From contig JAICVE010000196.1 of the NCBI GenBank assembly GCA_025935475.1, forward strand, positions 1-5,844: a stretch of DNA of 5,844 nt, given 5' to 3'. Positions 1 through 5,482 of this stretch are shown piece after piece (position 1 is the first letter of the stretch; the number at the start of each line of letters is the position of its first letter). Source of the DNA: Nitrospira sp. Its GTDB lineage: Bacteria > Nitrospirota > Nitrospiria > Nitrospirales > Nitrospiraceae. The translations under genes and the position numbers were made by a program. The notes beneath the pieces are model-generated. The model did no database searches and was not told the DNA's origin. It saw only the letters and a program-made list of their open reading frames with translations.

Positions 1-1
1 G

Positions 2-355
2 GGGAAGACGTTCTCCGAAAAAAAGCAGCTGAACCGCTCCAAAGGCACCTTCCCCGACCACCCGCAGATGGCTGTCGATCCTCATGGCCGCGTGATGGTG
101 ATCTGGGAAGAACAATCACCCGTGCGCCGAGAGATCGTGATGAGTCATTCACTGGATCGCGGAAATTCCTTTAGCCAGCCGCAAAAATTGAATGAGAAGC
201 ACGGCCAGACACCCACGATTGGAGTCAATCAGCAGGGAACGGTCGTGATGGGGTGGAAGGAACATGCGATGCCGGCGCATCGTCTTGTGGTTCAGACGAT
301 GCAGTTGCCAGGAGTTTCGGTCGCAGAAGCGGAGATCCGAACCAATGGACCGTAG
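2..355 (+). CDS. Sialidase-like Asp-box (BNR) beta-propeller protein, 3' end only
   Basis: This is the C-terminal 117 residues of a gene that begins outside the window; the frame is open from base 2 to the TAG at 353-355. A clear Asp-box, SLDRGNSF (S-x-D-x-G-x-S/T-F), lies at 149-172. The first bases encode GKTF, which looks like the tail of the preceding Asp-box. After each box comes a matching blade strand: HPQMAVDPHGRVMVIWEE at 59-112 and TPTIGVNQQGTVVMGWKE at 209-262, about 50 residues apart. This is the spacing of propeller blades in the sialidase/BNR fold. Asp-boxes are structural, so they show the fold and not glycosidase activity; no catalytic residues can be checked here. The protein is probably exported, by family habit, but its signal peptide is off-window. 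Its end overlaps the tlpA-like gene by 11 bp, which suggests one operon. Fold confidence is good; function is unknown. Confidence 0.75.
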   Translation, partial: GKTFSEKKQLNRSKGTFPDHPQMAVDPHGRVMVIWEEQSPVRREIVMSHSLDRGNSFSQPQKLNEKHGQTPTIGVNQQGTVVMGWKEHAMPAHRLVVQTMQLPGVSVAEAEIRTNGP

Positions 356-917
356 CAGGCTACGACGCATGGCATGTGCGGTGATCGTTGCCGCATGCAT
401 GGGGCTGTCGGTTTTCGGCGCTCCGCTGTACGGTGCCTCTTCCGCCGCAGGCGATCTCTACGGGGCGCTCGGTGTGGCTCGAATGTCTGGAGACGTTCCG
501 GCGGTCGCATTTGATCTCAAGGCGCTCGACGGCGCTAGCCTCGCTTCGCAGCATTTGGCAGGCAAGGTCGTAGTGCTCAATTTTTGGGCCACGTGGTGCG
601 GGCCGTGCAAGGAGGAGATGCCGTCCCTTGCACGGCTCCAGTCCCAATTCGACCCCGGACAGGTCCGCGTCGTGACGGTCACCGCGGACATTCAACCGAT
701 CGGGATCAAGCAGTTTCTCGATCATCTCGGCATCACGCTTCCCGTGCTCTTTGACGAAGAGCAGGAACTCTCCCGCCTCTTCACCGTGCGTGGACTCCCG
801 ACCACCGTGCTGATCGGTCAGGACGGTCACGCGCTTGGCCGGGCCATAGGACCCCGAGCCTGGGACAGCCAAGAATCGATCGCCCTCGTCAGACACGTTC
901 TCGACCGGCAGCCATGA
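345..917 (+). CDS. TlpA/ResA-like thioredoxin-fold thiol-disulfide oxidoreductase, exported
   Basis: This 190-residue protein has the TlpA/ResA plan: an N-terminal export signal, the strand KVVVLNFWATWCGPC with the redox motif WCGPC at about residues 84-88, then KEEMPSL, and the cis-proline loop GLPT at about 150-153. Such proteins usually reduce disulfides in the periplasm, for example in cytochrome c or copper-centre maturation; the partner here is unknown. I chose ATG 345 because GGAG lies at 331-334, 10 nt upstream, and because it gives a clean signal sequence (MDRSRLRR followed by a hydrophobic core). The frame is open back to 264, but that start adds an Arg-rich 27-residue leader inside the previous gene. 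VAAC at residues 15-18 fits a lipobox, but hydrophobic residues continue past it, so a lipoprotein, a cleaved signal and a membrane anchor all remain possible. Its stop overlaps the next start as ATGA at 914-917. Confidence 0.88.
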   Translation: MDRSRLRRMACAVIVAACMGLSVFGAPLYGASSAAGDLYGALGVARMSGDVPAVAFDLKALDGASLASQHLAGKVVVLNFWATWCGPCKEEMPSLARLQSQFDPGQVRVVTVTADIQPIGIKQFLDHLGITLPVLFDEEQELSRLFTVRGLPTTVLIGQDGHALGRAIGPRAWDSQESIALVRHVLDRQP

Positions 918-1216
918 ATCCCCGGATTGGACCCCTCGCCATTGGGATGGTCGTGCTCTATGCCGTCCTGGCCATCGGCACTTCTTGCTGTCTCTTTTTA
1001 CATGCAGAACAGCAGGCTCACCACCACAGCCCAGCTCACGTAGCGCACTCGGCGCTGTGTGCCTGGGCCTGCCAGGCCAACCCCACTACGACCATTCATT
1101 CCGGTGTGTCACTCAGCGTGGTCTTTGCTGTGGTGGCTCTACTGCGATGGTACAGCCCTGCACCACAGACGCGCCTCTTTTCCGCTCTGATACATTCCCG
1201 CGGACCTCCTCGTTGA
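914..1216 (+). CDS. Small His/Cys-rich two-TM protein, DUF2946-like in layout
   Basis: This 100-residue protein has a hydrophobic segment at about residues 8-29 (containing a CC pair at 25-26), a polar loop, and a second hydrophobic segment at about 64-79. The loop is dense in possible metal ligands: H30, HHH at 36-38, H42, H45, C49, C53 and H62. The C terminus is RGPPR. Small proteins of the DUF2946 type have a similar layout of histidines and cysteines, a TM segment and a Pro-rich end, and as I recall are often found near TonB-dependent metal receptors; I could not test this by profile search. There is no strong Shine-Dalgarno, but the start overlaps the tlpA-like stop as ATGA, so translational coupling is likely. 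A role in binding or handling a metal such as copper, with C49-x3-C53 as a thiol target of the neighbouring oxidoreductase, is inference. The overlapping frame at 985-1347 lacks comparable features. Confidence 0.65.
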   Translation: MNPRIGPLAIGMVVLYAVLAIGTSCCLFLHAEQQAHHHSPAHVAHSALCAWACQANPTTTIHSGVSLSVVFAVVALLRWYSPAPQTRLFSALIHSRGPPR

Positions 1217-1303
1217 ATCATTTCTCAAGCGACATTCATCCTAAATCGTCCACCGTCCGCAGAGGCAATAAATGCGCCGGTGGATGCGTGTCTTCCATGA
1301 CGC

Positions 1304-1309
1304 AAGGAG
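1304..1309 (+). promoter_or_regulatory. Shine-Dalgarno AAGGAG that fixes the TonB-receptor start
   Basis: AAGGAG ends 7 nt before ATG 1317, an optimal spacing. The upstream in-frame ATG at 1272 has only a weak GAGG-like stretch and would place an Arg-rich extension before the signal peptide. The 100-bp gap at 1217-1316 otherwise shows no convincing promoter or terminator. Confidence 0.8.
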
Positions 1310-1316
1310 CGGCATC

Positions 1317-3662
1317 ATGTTTGGAAGTAGAGGTGCCATCGCGCTGAGGTGTGCGATCGTCGTCGGCATCCTGACGACATTCCTAGCCGGAGGAGATGAG
1401 GTGCTCGCCCAGGGTGGGCCGCCCGCCGGTCCAACGGGCTCATCACGCGAACAGGAATTGCGCGAGCAGCTCAACGATATTTTGAAAGAACTGGACGAGA
1501 TTCAGCAGCAAAAGGAGCACGCCAAACCGGAAGCCGAACGCCCCGCTATCATCAAGGAACAAGCCGAACCTGAAGCGACCGGAGAGGCTCAAGCCACGGC
1601 AGTCCCGCATTATGACCTTGCCGACATGAGCATCGTCAGCGACCGGCTGCAGAAACGACCTGAAGGAGTCTCCTTGTCGGCGACGATTCCAGCAGAAACA
1701 GATTCTCAGCCGACCCGCACTATGAAGGAGTCATTGGAGTCCCTGCCGGGCATTGCCTTGCGTCAAGCCAACGGTCCACGAGATTTCAGCATCATGATCC
1801 GGGGGCAGGGCGCGAAGACCACGTTCGCGATCCGCGATATCAAGATCTACGAAGACGGTTTCAGTCAGACTCAATCCGACGGCTTGTCCCGGCTGGACAT
1901 GCAAGACCCCTGGTTCATGAGGAGCACTGAGGTCATCCGTGGGGCGTCTTCCTCGCTGTACGACAATTATGCACTCGGCGGGATGGTCCATTTCCGGACC
2001 AGGCGCGGCAGCGACATCAACGGATTTGAAACGTTCCTTTCCGGAGGATCATTCGGCTTCTTTAAGCAGGCCTTCGCCGTCGGGAAGCGATACCAAAACC
2101 TTGACGTGTCGTTGTTTGCCAGCAATGCGGCGGAAGATGGATTCATTCAGAACAGCGATTACACGACGCAGACGCTCAACTTTAATCTGCGGTTTACCAT
2201 CGACGACAAGCAGAGTTTCTATTTCAAGGCGATCACGAACTGGTTGGATACCCGAGTGCCGACCAGATTGACGCAGGCCCAATTCAATGCGGATGACCGC
2301 CAAGCCGGAGGGGCCCAGACACCCTGTACGCCCGGCATATACAACCCCAACTGCGCCAATGCCACCTTGCTCCATCAGCAGCGCGTCGACCGCCGCACGA
2401 TCGTCGGCGGCATCTACGAGCGCCAACTGAATGCCAGCACCGTGCTCACGGTCGAAGCCGACTATGACGTGAAGGACATCAACCAGTACTTTTCGCAGAT
2501 CACCGATAACGTCAACCCCAATTATAAAAATTATGTCGACCTGCGGCATGACGGCCGGCTGGCGGACATGCCGTTGAGAAGCTATGTCGGGTTTTTCGTC
2601 AATAATATGGAGCAGGAGGGCAATACATTTCAGAATCTTGCTGATGGACAAGGGACCAGAGGGGCACTGATCCAGAACAACCGGGGCACGATTCGGAATA
2701 TCGGCGGGCGCTTCCGGGAGGAACTCGAATTTCATCCGACGTGGATTTTGGCCGGCGGACTCGGGTTTGAGCAATCGATGATCAGTATTCAGTCCATTAA
2801 CTATGAAGGAGCCACGCCGCTGCGGGTCAACGCGGATCGCACCTACTACAATTGGGCGCCGGAACTGTCGCTGACCTGGAAGCCGGCTGATGGCTACCGG
2901 CATTGGATTCGGGCTTCGACTGGCTATGCCATTCCCCAATTCAACAATTTATTAAGAAATCCTTTCACCGGCCAACCCGGAACCAATTTTGATCTTAGGC
3001 CTCAAAAGAACCTGAACACGGAAATCGGCACCGAGTCGCGGATTGCGAAGGACCTCGTCGTCGAGCTCGTCGGATTTTGGACGTTTTTCAAGAACGAAAT
3101 CATCACTCAGACGATTTCGGGATCGAATACCGCCTCAGTCAATGCCGACTCGTCGCAATATCGCGGAATCGAGGCCCGATATGATTGGCGCCCATTATCG
3201 GGATTGCGGTTCTCCGGGGCCTATACCCATATCGATGCCATGTACATTAATTTTTCCGACAGGACCGCCACCGGATTGCTGGTGCGTGATGGGAACAAGG
3301 TGCCGAACGTGCCGACAGATATTTTCAACACCAAGGTCGAATATGATCATGCAATGACCGGATGGGGCGGCTGGGTCGAGGGCAGTTATTACAACAGTTA
3401 TTTCTTGAACAACAGCAATACGTTCGGCATTCCTTCCTATTTTATTGCGAATGTGAACGTCCATAAATTCTTCGAGTTCAGCAATTCATGGGTTCGATTT
3501 GCGAAGTTCTATCTGCAATTGGACAATATTGCCGATATGAAGTATGCGGCCTCCGGCCAGGTCATCGGCGGGGAAACGAGTGCTGTCGCCGCGACTCAAC
3601 AGGCGTTTTTCGCCGGATATGGCCGAGCCATTTACGGCGGCGTGACGTTGGGGCTGTTCTAG
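1317..3662 (+). CDS. TonB-dependent outer-membrane receptor with N-terminal coiled-coil segment
   Basis: This is a 781-residue ligand-gated outer-membrane channel powered by TonB-ExbBD. A signal peptide covers residues 1-31, with predicted cleavage at VLA|Q. Residues about 42-85 are a Glu/Gln/Lys-rich heptad-like coil (EQELREQLNDILKELDEI) followed by an acidic Pro/Glu linker. The TonB-box region is probably DMSIVSDRL at about 103-111. The plug domain follows to about 230, with the family signatures ESLPGIALRQ, FSIMIRGQG, IKIYEDG, EVIRGASSSLYDNYALGGMVHFRTR. The rest is a long beta-barrel ending in GGVTLGLF, whose terminal Phe is the usual barrel-assembly signal. The only cysteines in the mature chain are Cys337 and Cys346 in a predicted loop, a likely disulfide. 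Length is normal for the family. It lies 100 bp after the His/Cys protein on the same strand. Siderophore, metal and other substrates are all possible; sequence alone does not decide. Confidence 0.95.
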   Translation: MFGSRGAIALRCAIVVGILTTFLAGGDEVLAQGGPPAGPTGSSREQELREQLNDILKELDEIQQQKEHAKPEAERPAIIKEQAEPEATGEAQATAVPHYDLADMSIVSDRLQKRPEGVSLSATIPAETDSQPTRTMKESLESLPGIALRQANGPRDFSIMIRGQGAKTTFAIRDIKIYEDGFSQTQSDGLSRLDMQDPWFMRSTEVIRGASSSLYDNYALGGMVHFRTRRGSDINGFETFLSGGSFGFFKQAFAVGKRYQNLDVSLFASNAAEDGFIQNSDYTTQTLNFNLRFTIDDKQSFYFKAITNWLDTRVPTRLTQAQFNADDRQAGGAQTPCTPGIYNPNCANATLLHQQRVDRRTIVGGIYERQLNASTVLTVEADYDVKDINQYFSQITDNVNPNYKNYVDLRHDGRLADMPLRSYVGFFVNNMEQEGNTFQNLADGQGTRGALIQNNRGTIRNIGGRFREELEFHPTWILAGGLGFEQSMISIQSINYEGATPLRVNADRTYYNWAPELSLTWKPADGYRHWIRASTGYAIPQFNNLLRNPFTGQPGTNFDLRPQKNLNTEIGTESRIAKDLVVELVGFWTFFKNEIITQTISGSNTASVNADSSQYRGIEARYDWRPLSGLRFSGAYTHIDAMYINFSDRTATGLLVRDGNKVPNVPTDIFNTKVEYDHAMTGWGGWVEGSYYNSYFLNNSNTFGIPSYFIANVNVHKFFEFSNSWVRFAKFYLQLDNIADMKYAASGQVIGGETSAVAATQQAFFAGYGRAIYGGVTLGLF

Positions 3663-3694
3663 CTCGAGTCCCCCGCTCACTGGTGCCGTTCGCG

Positions 3695-3723
3695 TTGATT
3701 TCACTGCCAACCCACCGTATAGT
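3695..3723 (+). promoter_or_regulatory. Sigma70-type promoter for the TPR gene
   Basis: TTGATT at 3695-3700 and TATAGT at 3718-3723 are separated by exactly 17 bp, matching 4/6 and 5/6 of the consensus hexamers. The expected start site is near 3730, about 30 nt before the TTG start at 3760 and 17 nt before its Shine-Dalgarno. It sits in the 97-bp gap after the TonB-receptor gene, so the TPR gene can be transcribed on its own. I see no clear terminator for the receptor in this gap, so read-through remains possible. Confidence 0.6.
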
Positions 3724-3746
3724 TTGGTACGGACTGCAACGTTGGC

Positions 3747-3752
3747 AGGGAG
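3747..3752 (+). promoter_or_regulatory. Shine-Dalgarno AGGGAG that selects a TTG start
   Basis: AGGGAG ends 7 nt before TTG 3760. Neither the upstream TTG at 3724 (within a few bases of the -10 box) nor the downstream ATG at 3790 has a ribosome binding site. Confidence 0.65.
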
Positions 3753-3759
3753 CGCACTC

Positions 3760-4818
3760 TTGACGGCACCCGCACGACCACGGCTGCTCATGGCAATCAT
3801 CATTGGTGGTGTGCTGCTTTTCCCCGGACCTCTACGTCCTGCAACGCCCTTCGATCCCAGCAAGCGTGCGGTCGAGCAAGCGACGGAACTCTGGAGGTCC
3901 GGCGATGCTGACGGAGCGATCGCGTCCTTGCAGAAATCAACGGAAGCCGGTGGATCCGCCGAAGCCTATCACTTGCTGGGTCAAATCTACTTCAAGGCCA
4001 AAAAGCAACCCCGGGAAGCAGCCGAAGCGTTCACGCATGCGCTCAAACTGAAGCCTGCGTATCCTGATGCGCTCAATGATTTGGCCGAAGTGTATCTTGC
4101 GCAAGGTAAGACCGCAGAGGCGGAACAGACGCTCAAGCGCGCCATCGAGATTGAGCCGAAGCACGAGGACTCCTATCTTGATCTTGCCCGGCTCTATGAA
4201 AGCCGGCATGACATTCCCGCTGCGATGCAGGTGTATCAGCGCCTTCTCGCCGTTCGTCCCCACAGTGCGGGCGGACTCTTCGGGCTGGCAATGCTGCACG
4301 AGGGACAAGGCAAAAACGATTCGGCCCGCGAACTGCTCGCACGGCTGACGAAAGCCCACCCCACACACGCCGACGGATGGTATCAGGCGGGCCGTCTGGC
4401 AGAACGGAACAATGATCTGCTGGAAGCCGCCTATGCGTATCGGCAGGCGATTGCGGCCAAGCCCAACCTCGTGGACGCCCATTACAACCTGGGATTTATT
4501 CTACGCAGCCAGAATAAACCCAGCGAGGCGGAACGTGAGTTTCTCGAAGTCATCCGGTATCGGCCCGAGTATGCCGAGGCGCACATGAATCTCGGCGTGA
4601 TTTATACCAGCATGAACAAGCTCGAAGAGGCGGAACAGGAGTATGAGAAGGCCGTCGCGCTGAAACCCGATTATGCGGAAGCCCACTATAATTTGGGCGT
4701 GTTTTACGAGCTGCATCGCAAGGACATGCCGCGTGCCCTGGCGCAGTATCACAAATACCGAAATCTCGGCGGCCGTGACGACCGTGTGGAACGGATTATT
4801 GGCACTGCCGGACGGTGA
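3760..4818 (+). CDS. Exported TPR-repeat protein, TTG start
   Basis: This 352-residue protein is almost wholly tetratricopeptide repeats: one degenerate unit at about residues 33-65, then eight regular 34-35-residue units at about 66-338, with phrases such as AEAHMNLGVIY, AEAHYNLGVFY and DAHYNLGFIL. TPR solenoids are protein-protein scaffolds and often help envelope assembly, secretion or polysaccharide export; no enzymatic domain is visible. With the TTG start the N terminus reads MTAPARPR followed by the hydrophobic stretch LLMAIIIGGVLLF, so it is probably secreted (cleavage near LRPA, about residue 28) or anchored. TTG is chosen because of the AGGGAG and the promoter just upstream; ATG 3790 would remove the basic n-region. 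The last two complete repeats are the most regular. The partner is unknown. It converges with the slp-like gene, 25 bp away. Confidence 0.9.
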   Translation: MTAPARPRLLMAIIIGGVLLFPGPLRPATPFDPSKRAVEQATELWRSGDADGAIASLQKSTEAGGSAEAYHLLGQIYFKAKKQPREAAEAFTHALKLKPAYPDALNDLAEVYLAQGKTAEAEQTLKRAIEIEPKHEDSYLDLARLYESRHDIPAAMQVYQRLLAVRPHSAGGLFGLAMLHEGQGKNDSARELLARLTKAHPTHADGWYQAGRLAERNNDLLEAAYAYRQAIAAKPNLVDAHYNLGFILRSQNKPSEAEREFLEVIRYRPEYAEAHMNLGVIYTSMNKLEEAEQEYEKAVALKPDYAEAHYNLGVFYELHRKDMPRALAQYHKYRNLGGRDDRVERIIGTAGR

Positions 4819-4822
4819 TTCT

Positions 4823-4843
4823 TCGGGTGTTTTGACACCCCGA
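4823..4843. terminator. Hairpin in the convergent gap, possible bidirectional terminator
   Basis: GGGTGT (4825-4830), loop TTTG and ACACCC (4835-4840) form a perfect 6-bp stem. Two more pairs (TC/GA) extend it if C4841 is bulged. It fills most of the 25-bp gap between the two convergent stop codons, where a shared terminator is expected. Neither strand has a U-tract after the stem, so it is not a textbook intrinsic terminator; it could act as a pause or as an mRNA 3'-end stabiliser. Confidence 0.45.
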
Positions 4844-5395
4844 CTACCAGCGGTACGGCCATGGGCGCCAGTAGGGACTGCCGCCGTAAGGCCCCCAGTA
4901 GGGACCCGGCCCCATATAAGGATACGGGTAGGGCCGCCTCCACTGCGCCGCCACCTCCGGGGGCAATACCTCGATGTGACGCGCTTCAATGACCGGGTAG
5001 CTATATTCCGTTTCGTCGAGCGGCAGGGTGATCGAGCCTGTGACTTCGCCAGTGACCGTCAGTTGAGTGCCAGGGGGGATCGTGGCAGGATCCAAAAATT
5101 CCCTGTGCATCGCGACGAAGCGGCCCTGGGACAGAGTCCGGTCTGTACCGAGATGTCCCGAACGGTCGAGCGGAAGTTGTAGGATCTCAATCCGTGTCGC
5201 TTCCTTGAGTCGCCTGGCACTCAGCACCTCTCCTGCGAACACCACGGACTGTCCTCTGTAGGAATCGGGAGCGGCTTTGACTTGTAGAAAGGTGATCGGA
5301 CTAGCAGCCGAGCCTTCTTCGGCTTGCTGGCTCGCGCATCCGCCGAGGAGCAGACAGAGGCTGATGGCCATGCGCAACGACAAGACTGAACGCAT
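4844..5395 (-). CDS. Slp-family outer-membrane lipoprotein with aromatic Pro-rich tail
   Basis: This 183-residue protein matches the Slp family of outer-membrane lipoproteins (starvation- or stress-induced in enterobacteria, exact role unclear). The signal is MRSVLSLRMAISLCLLLGGC, with lipobox LGGC and acylated Cys20; the +2 residue is Ala, consistent with outer-membrane sorting. The core at about residues 32-147 has the expected motifs: YRGQSVVFAGEV, TRIEILQLPLD, SQGRFVAMHREFLDP, GTQLTVTGEVTG and DETEYSYPVIEARHIEVL. After it, residues 152-183 form a low-complexity tail of 9 Pro, 7 Tyr and 5 Trp. ATG 5395 is preferred because it gives a normal n-region; an in-frame TTG at 5419 and ATG at 5371 are alternatives, none with a good Shine-Dalgarno. 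An extended -10 box lies 8 bp upstream. Length is close to that of E. coli Slp, and it is divergent from the dsbA-like gene. Confidence 0.88.
   Translation of the reverse strand: MRSVLSLRMAISLCLLLGGCASQQAEEGSAASPITFLQVKAAPDSYRGQSVVFAGEVLSARRLKEATRIEILQLPLDRSGHLGTDRTLSQGRFVAMHREFLDPATIPPGTQLTVTGEVTGSITLPLDETEYSYPVIEARHIEVLPPEVAAQWRRPYPYPYMGPGPYWGPYGGSPYWRPWPYRW
4868..4905. repeat. Direct 11-bp repeat with 27-bp period in the slp 3' end
   Basis: CCAGTAGGGAC occurs at 4868-4878 and 4895-4905. On the coding (minus) strand it specifies the two PYW units of the C-terminal tail, nine codons apart, which suggests that the tail grew by a small in-frame duplication. Confidence 0.6.
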
Positions 5396-5402
5396 AACCC
5401 GA

Positions 5403-5411
5403 ATTATAACA
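5403..5411 (-). promoter_or_regulatory. Extended -10 promoter for the slp-like gene
   Basis: On the minus strand the sequence reads TGTTATAAT, a perfect -10 hexamer (5403-5408) preceded by the TGn extension; no good -35 lies 16-18 bp further up. The predicted start site falls at about 5395-5396, on or next to the chosen ATG, so the transcript would have no leader. Confidence 0.5.
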
Positions 5412-5437
5412 AACAGCAAAGTGACCCAGGTATTCGA

Positions 5438-5443
5438 TATAAT
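5438..5443 (+). promoter_or_regulatory. -10 box for the dsbA-like gene
   Basis: TATAAT lies 39 bp before ATG 5483, with the expected start near 5450 and a leader of about 33 nt that contains the AAAGGAG. The position 17 bp upstream reads AGCAAA, a poor -35, and there is no TGn extension, so an activator may be needed. GCCG-ATCA-CGGC at 5445-5456, a short inverted repeat, covers the predicted start site. Confidence 0.45.
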
Positions 5444-5470
5444 GGCCGATCACGGCATGGTATTTCCAAG

Positions 5471-5477
5471 AAAGGAG
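5471..5477 (+). promoter_or_regulatory. Shine-Dalgarno AAAGGAG of the dsbA-like gene
   Basis: A strong AAAGGAG ends 5 nt before ATG 5483 and sets this start over the in-frame ATG at 5510, which would cut into the signal peptide. Confidence 0.75.
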
Positions 5478-5482
5478 CGGGC

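Noticed and set aside
264..344. Upstream extension of the TlpA-like gene to ATG 264
   Set aside because: It adds an Arg- and Cys-rich segment before a good signal peptide and lies inside the propeller gene; ATG 345 has GGAG at a usable distance.
360..896. 178-codon minus-strand frame opposite the TlpA-like gene
   Set aside because: Antisense shadow of a gene with a conserved WCGPC active site; no start signals.
1213..1228. TTGA-N8-TCAA inverted repeat as an FNR or Fur site
   Set aside because: FNR sites need a 6-bp gap between these half-sites and the sequence does not match the Fur 6-1-6 pattern; no promoter is visible beside it.
1272..1316. ATG 1272 as the TonB-receptor start
   Set aside because: Weak ribosome site and a basic extension before the signal peptide; AAGGAG before ATG 1317 is far better.
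985..1347. 120-codon frame overlapping the His/Cys protein and the receptor start
   Set aside because: It has no membrane segment, no ribosome site and overlaps two better-supported genes.
2049..2939. 296-codon open frame on the minus strand inside the TonB-receptor gene
   Set aside because: It is fully antisense to a clear plug/barrel coding sequence, has no export or domain signature and no ribosome site; long antisense frames are common in GC-rich genes.
4673..5182. 169-codon plus-strand frame spanning the TPR 3' end and the slp-like gene
   Set aside because: It crosses the convergent gap, runs antisense to the slp coding region and shows no coherent protein features.
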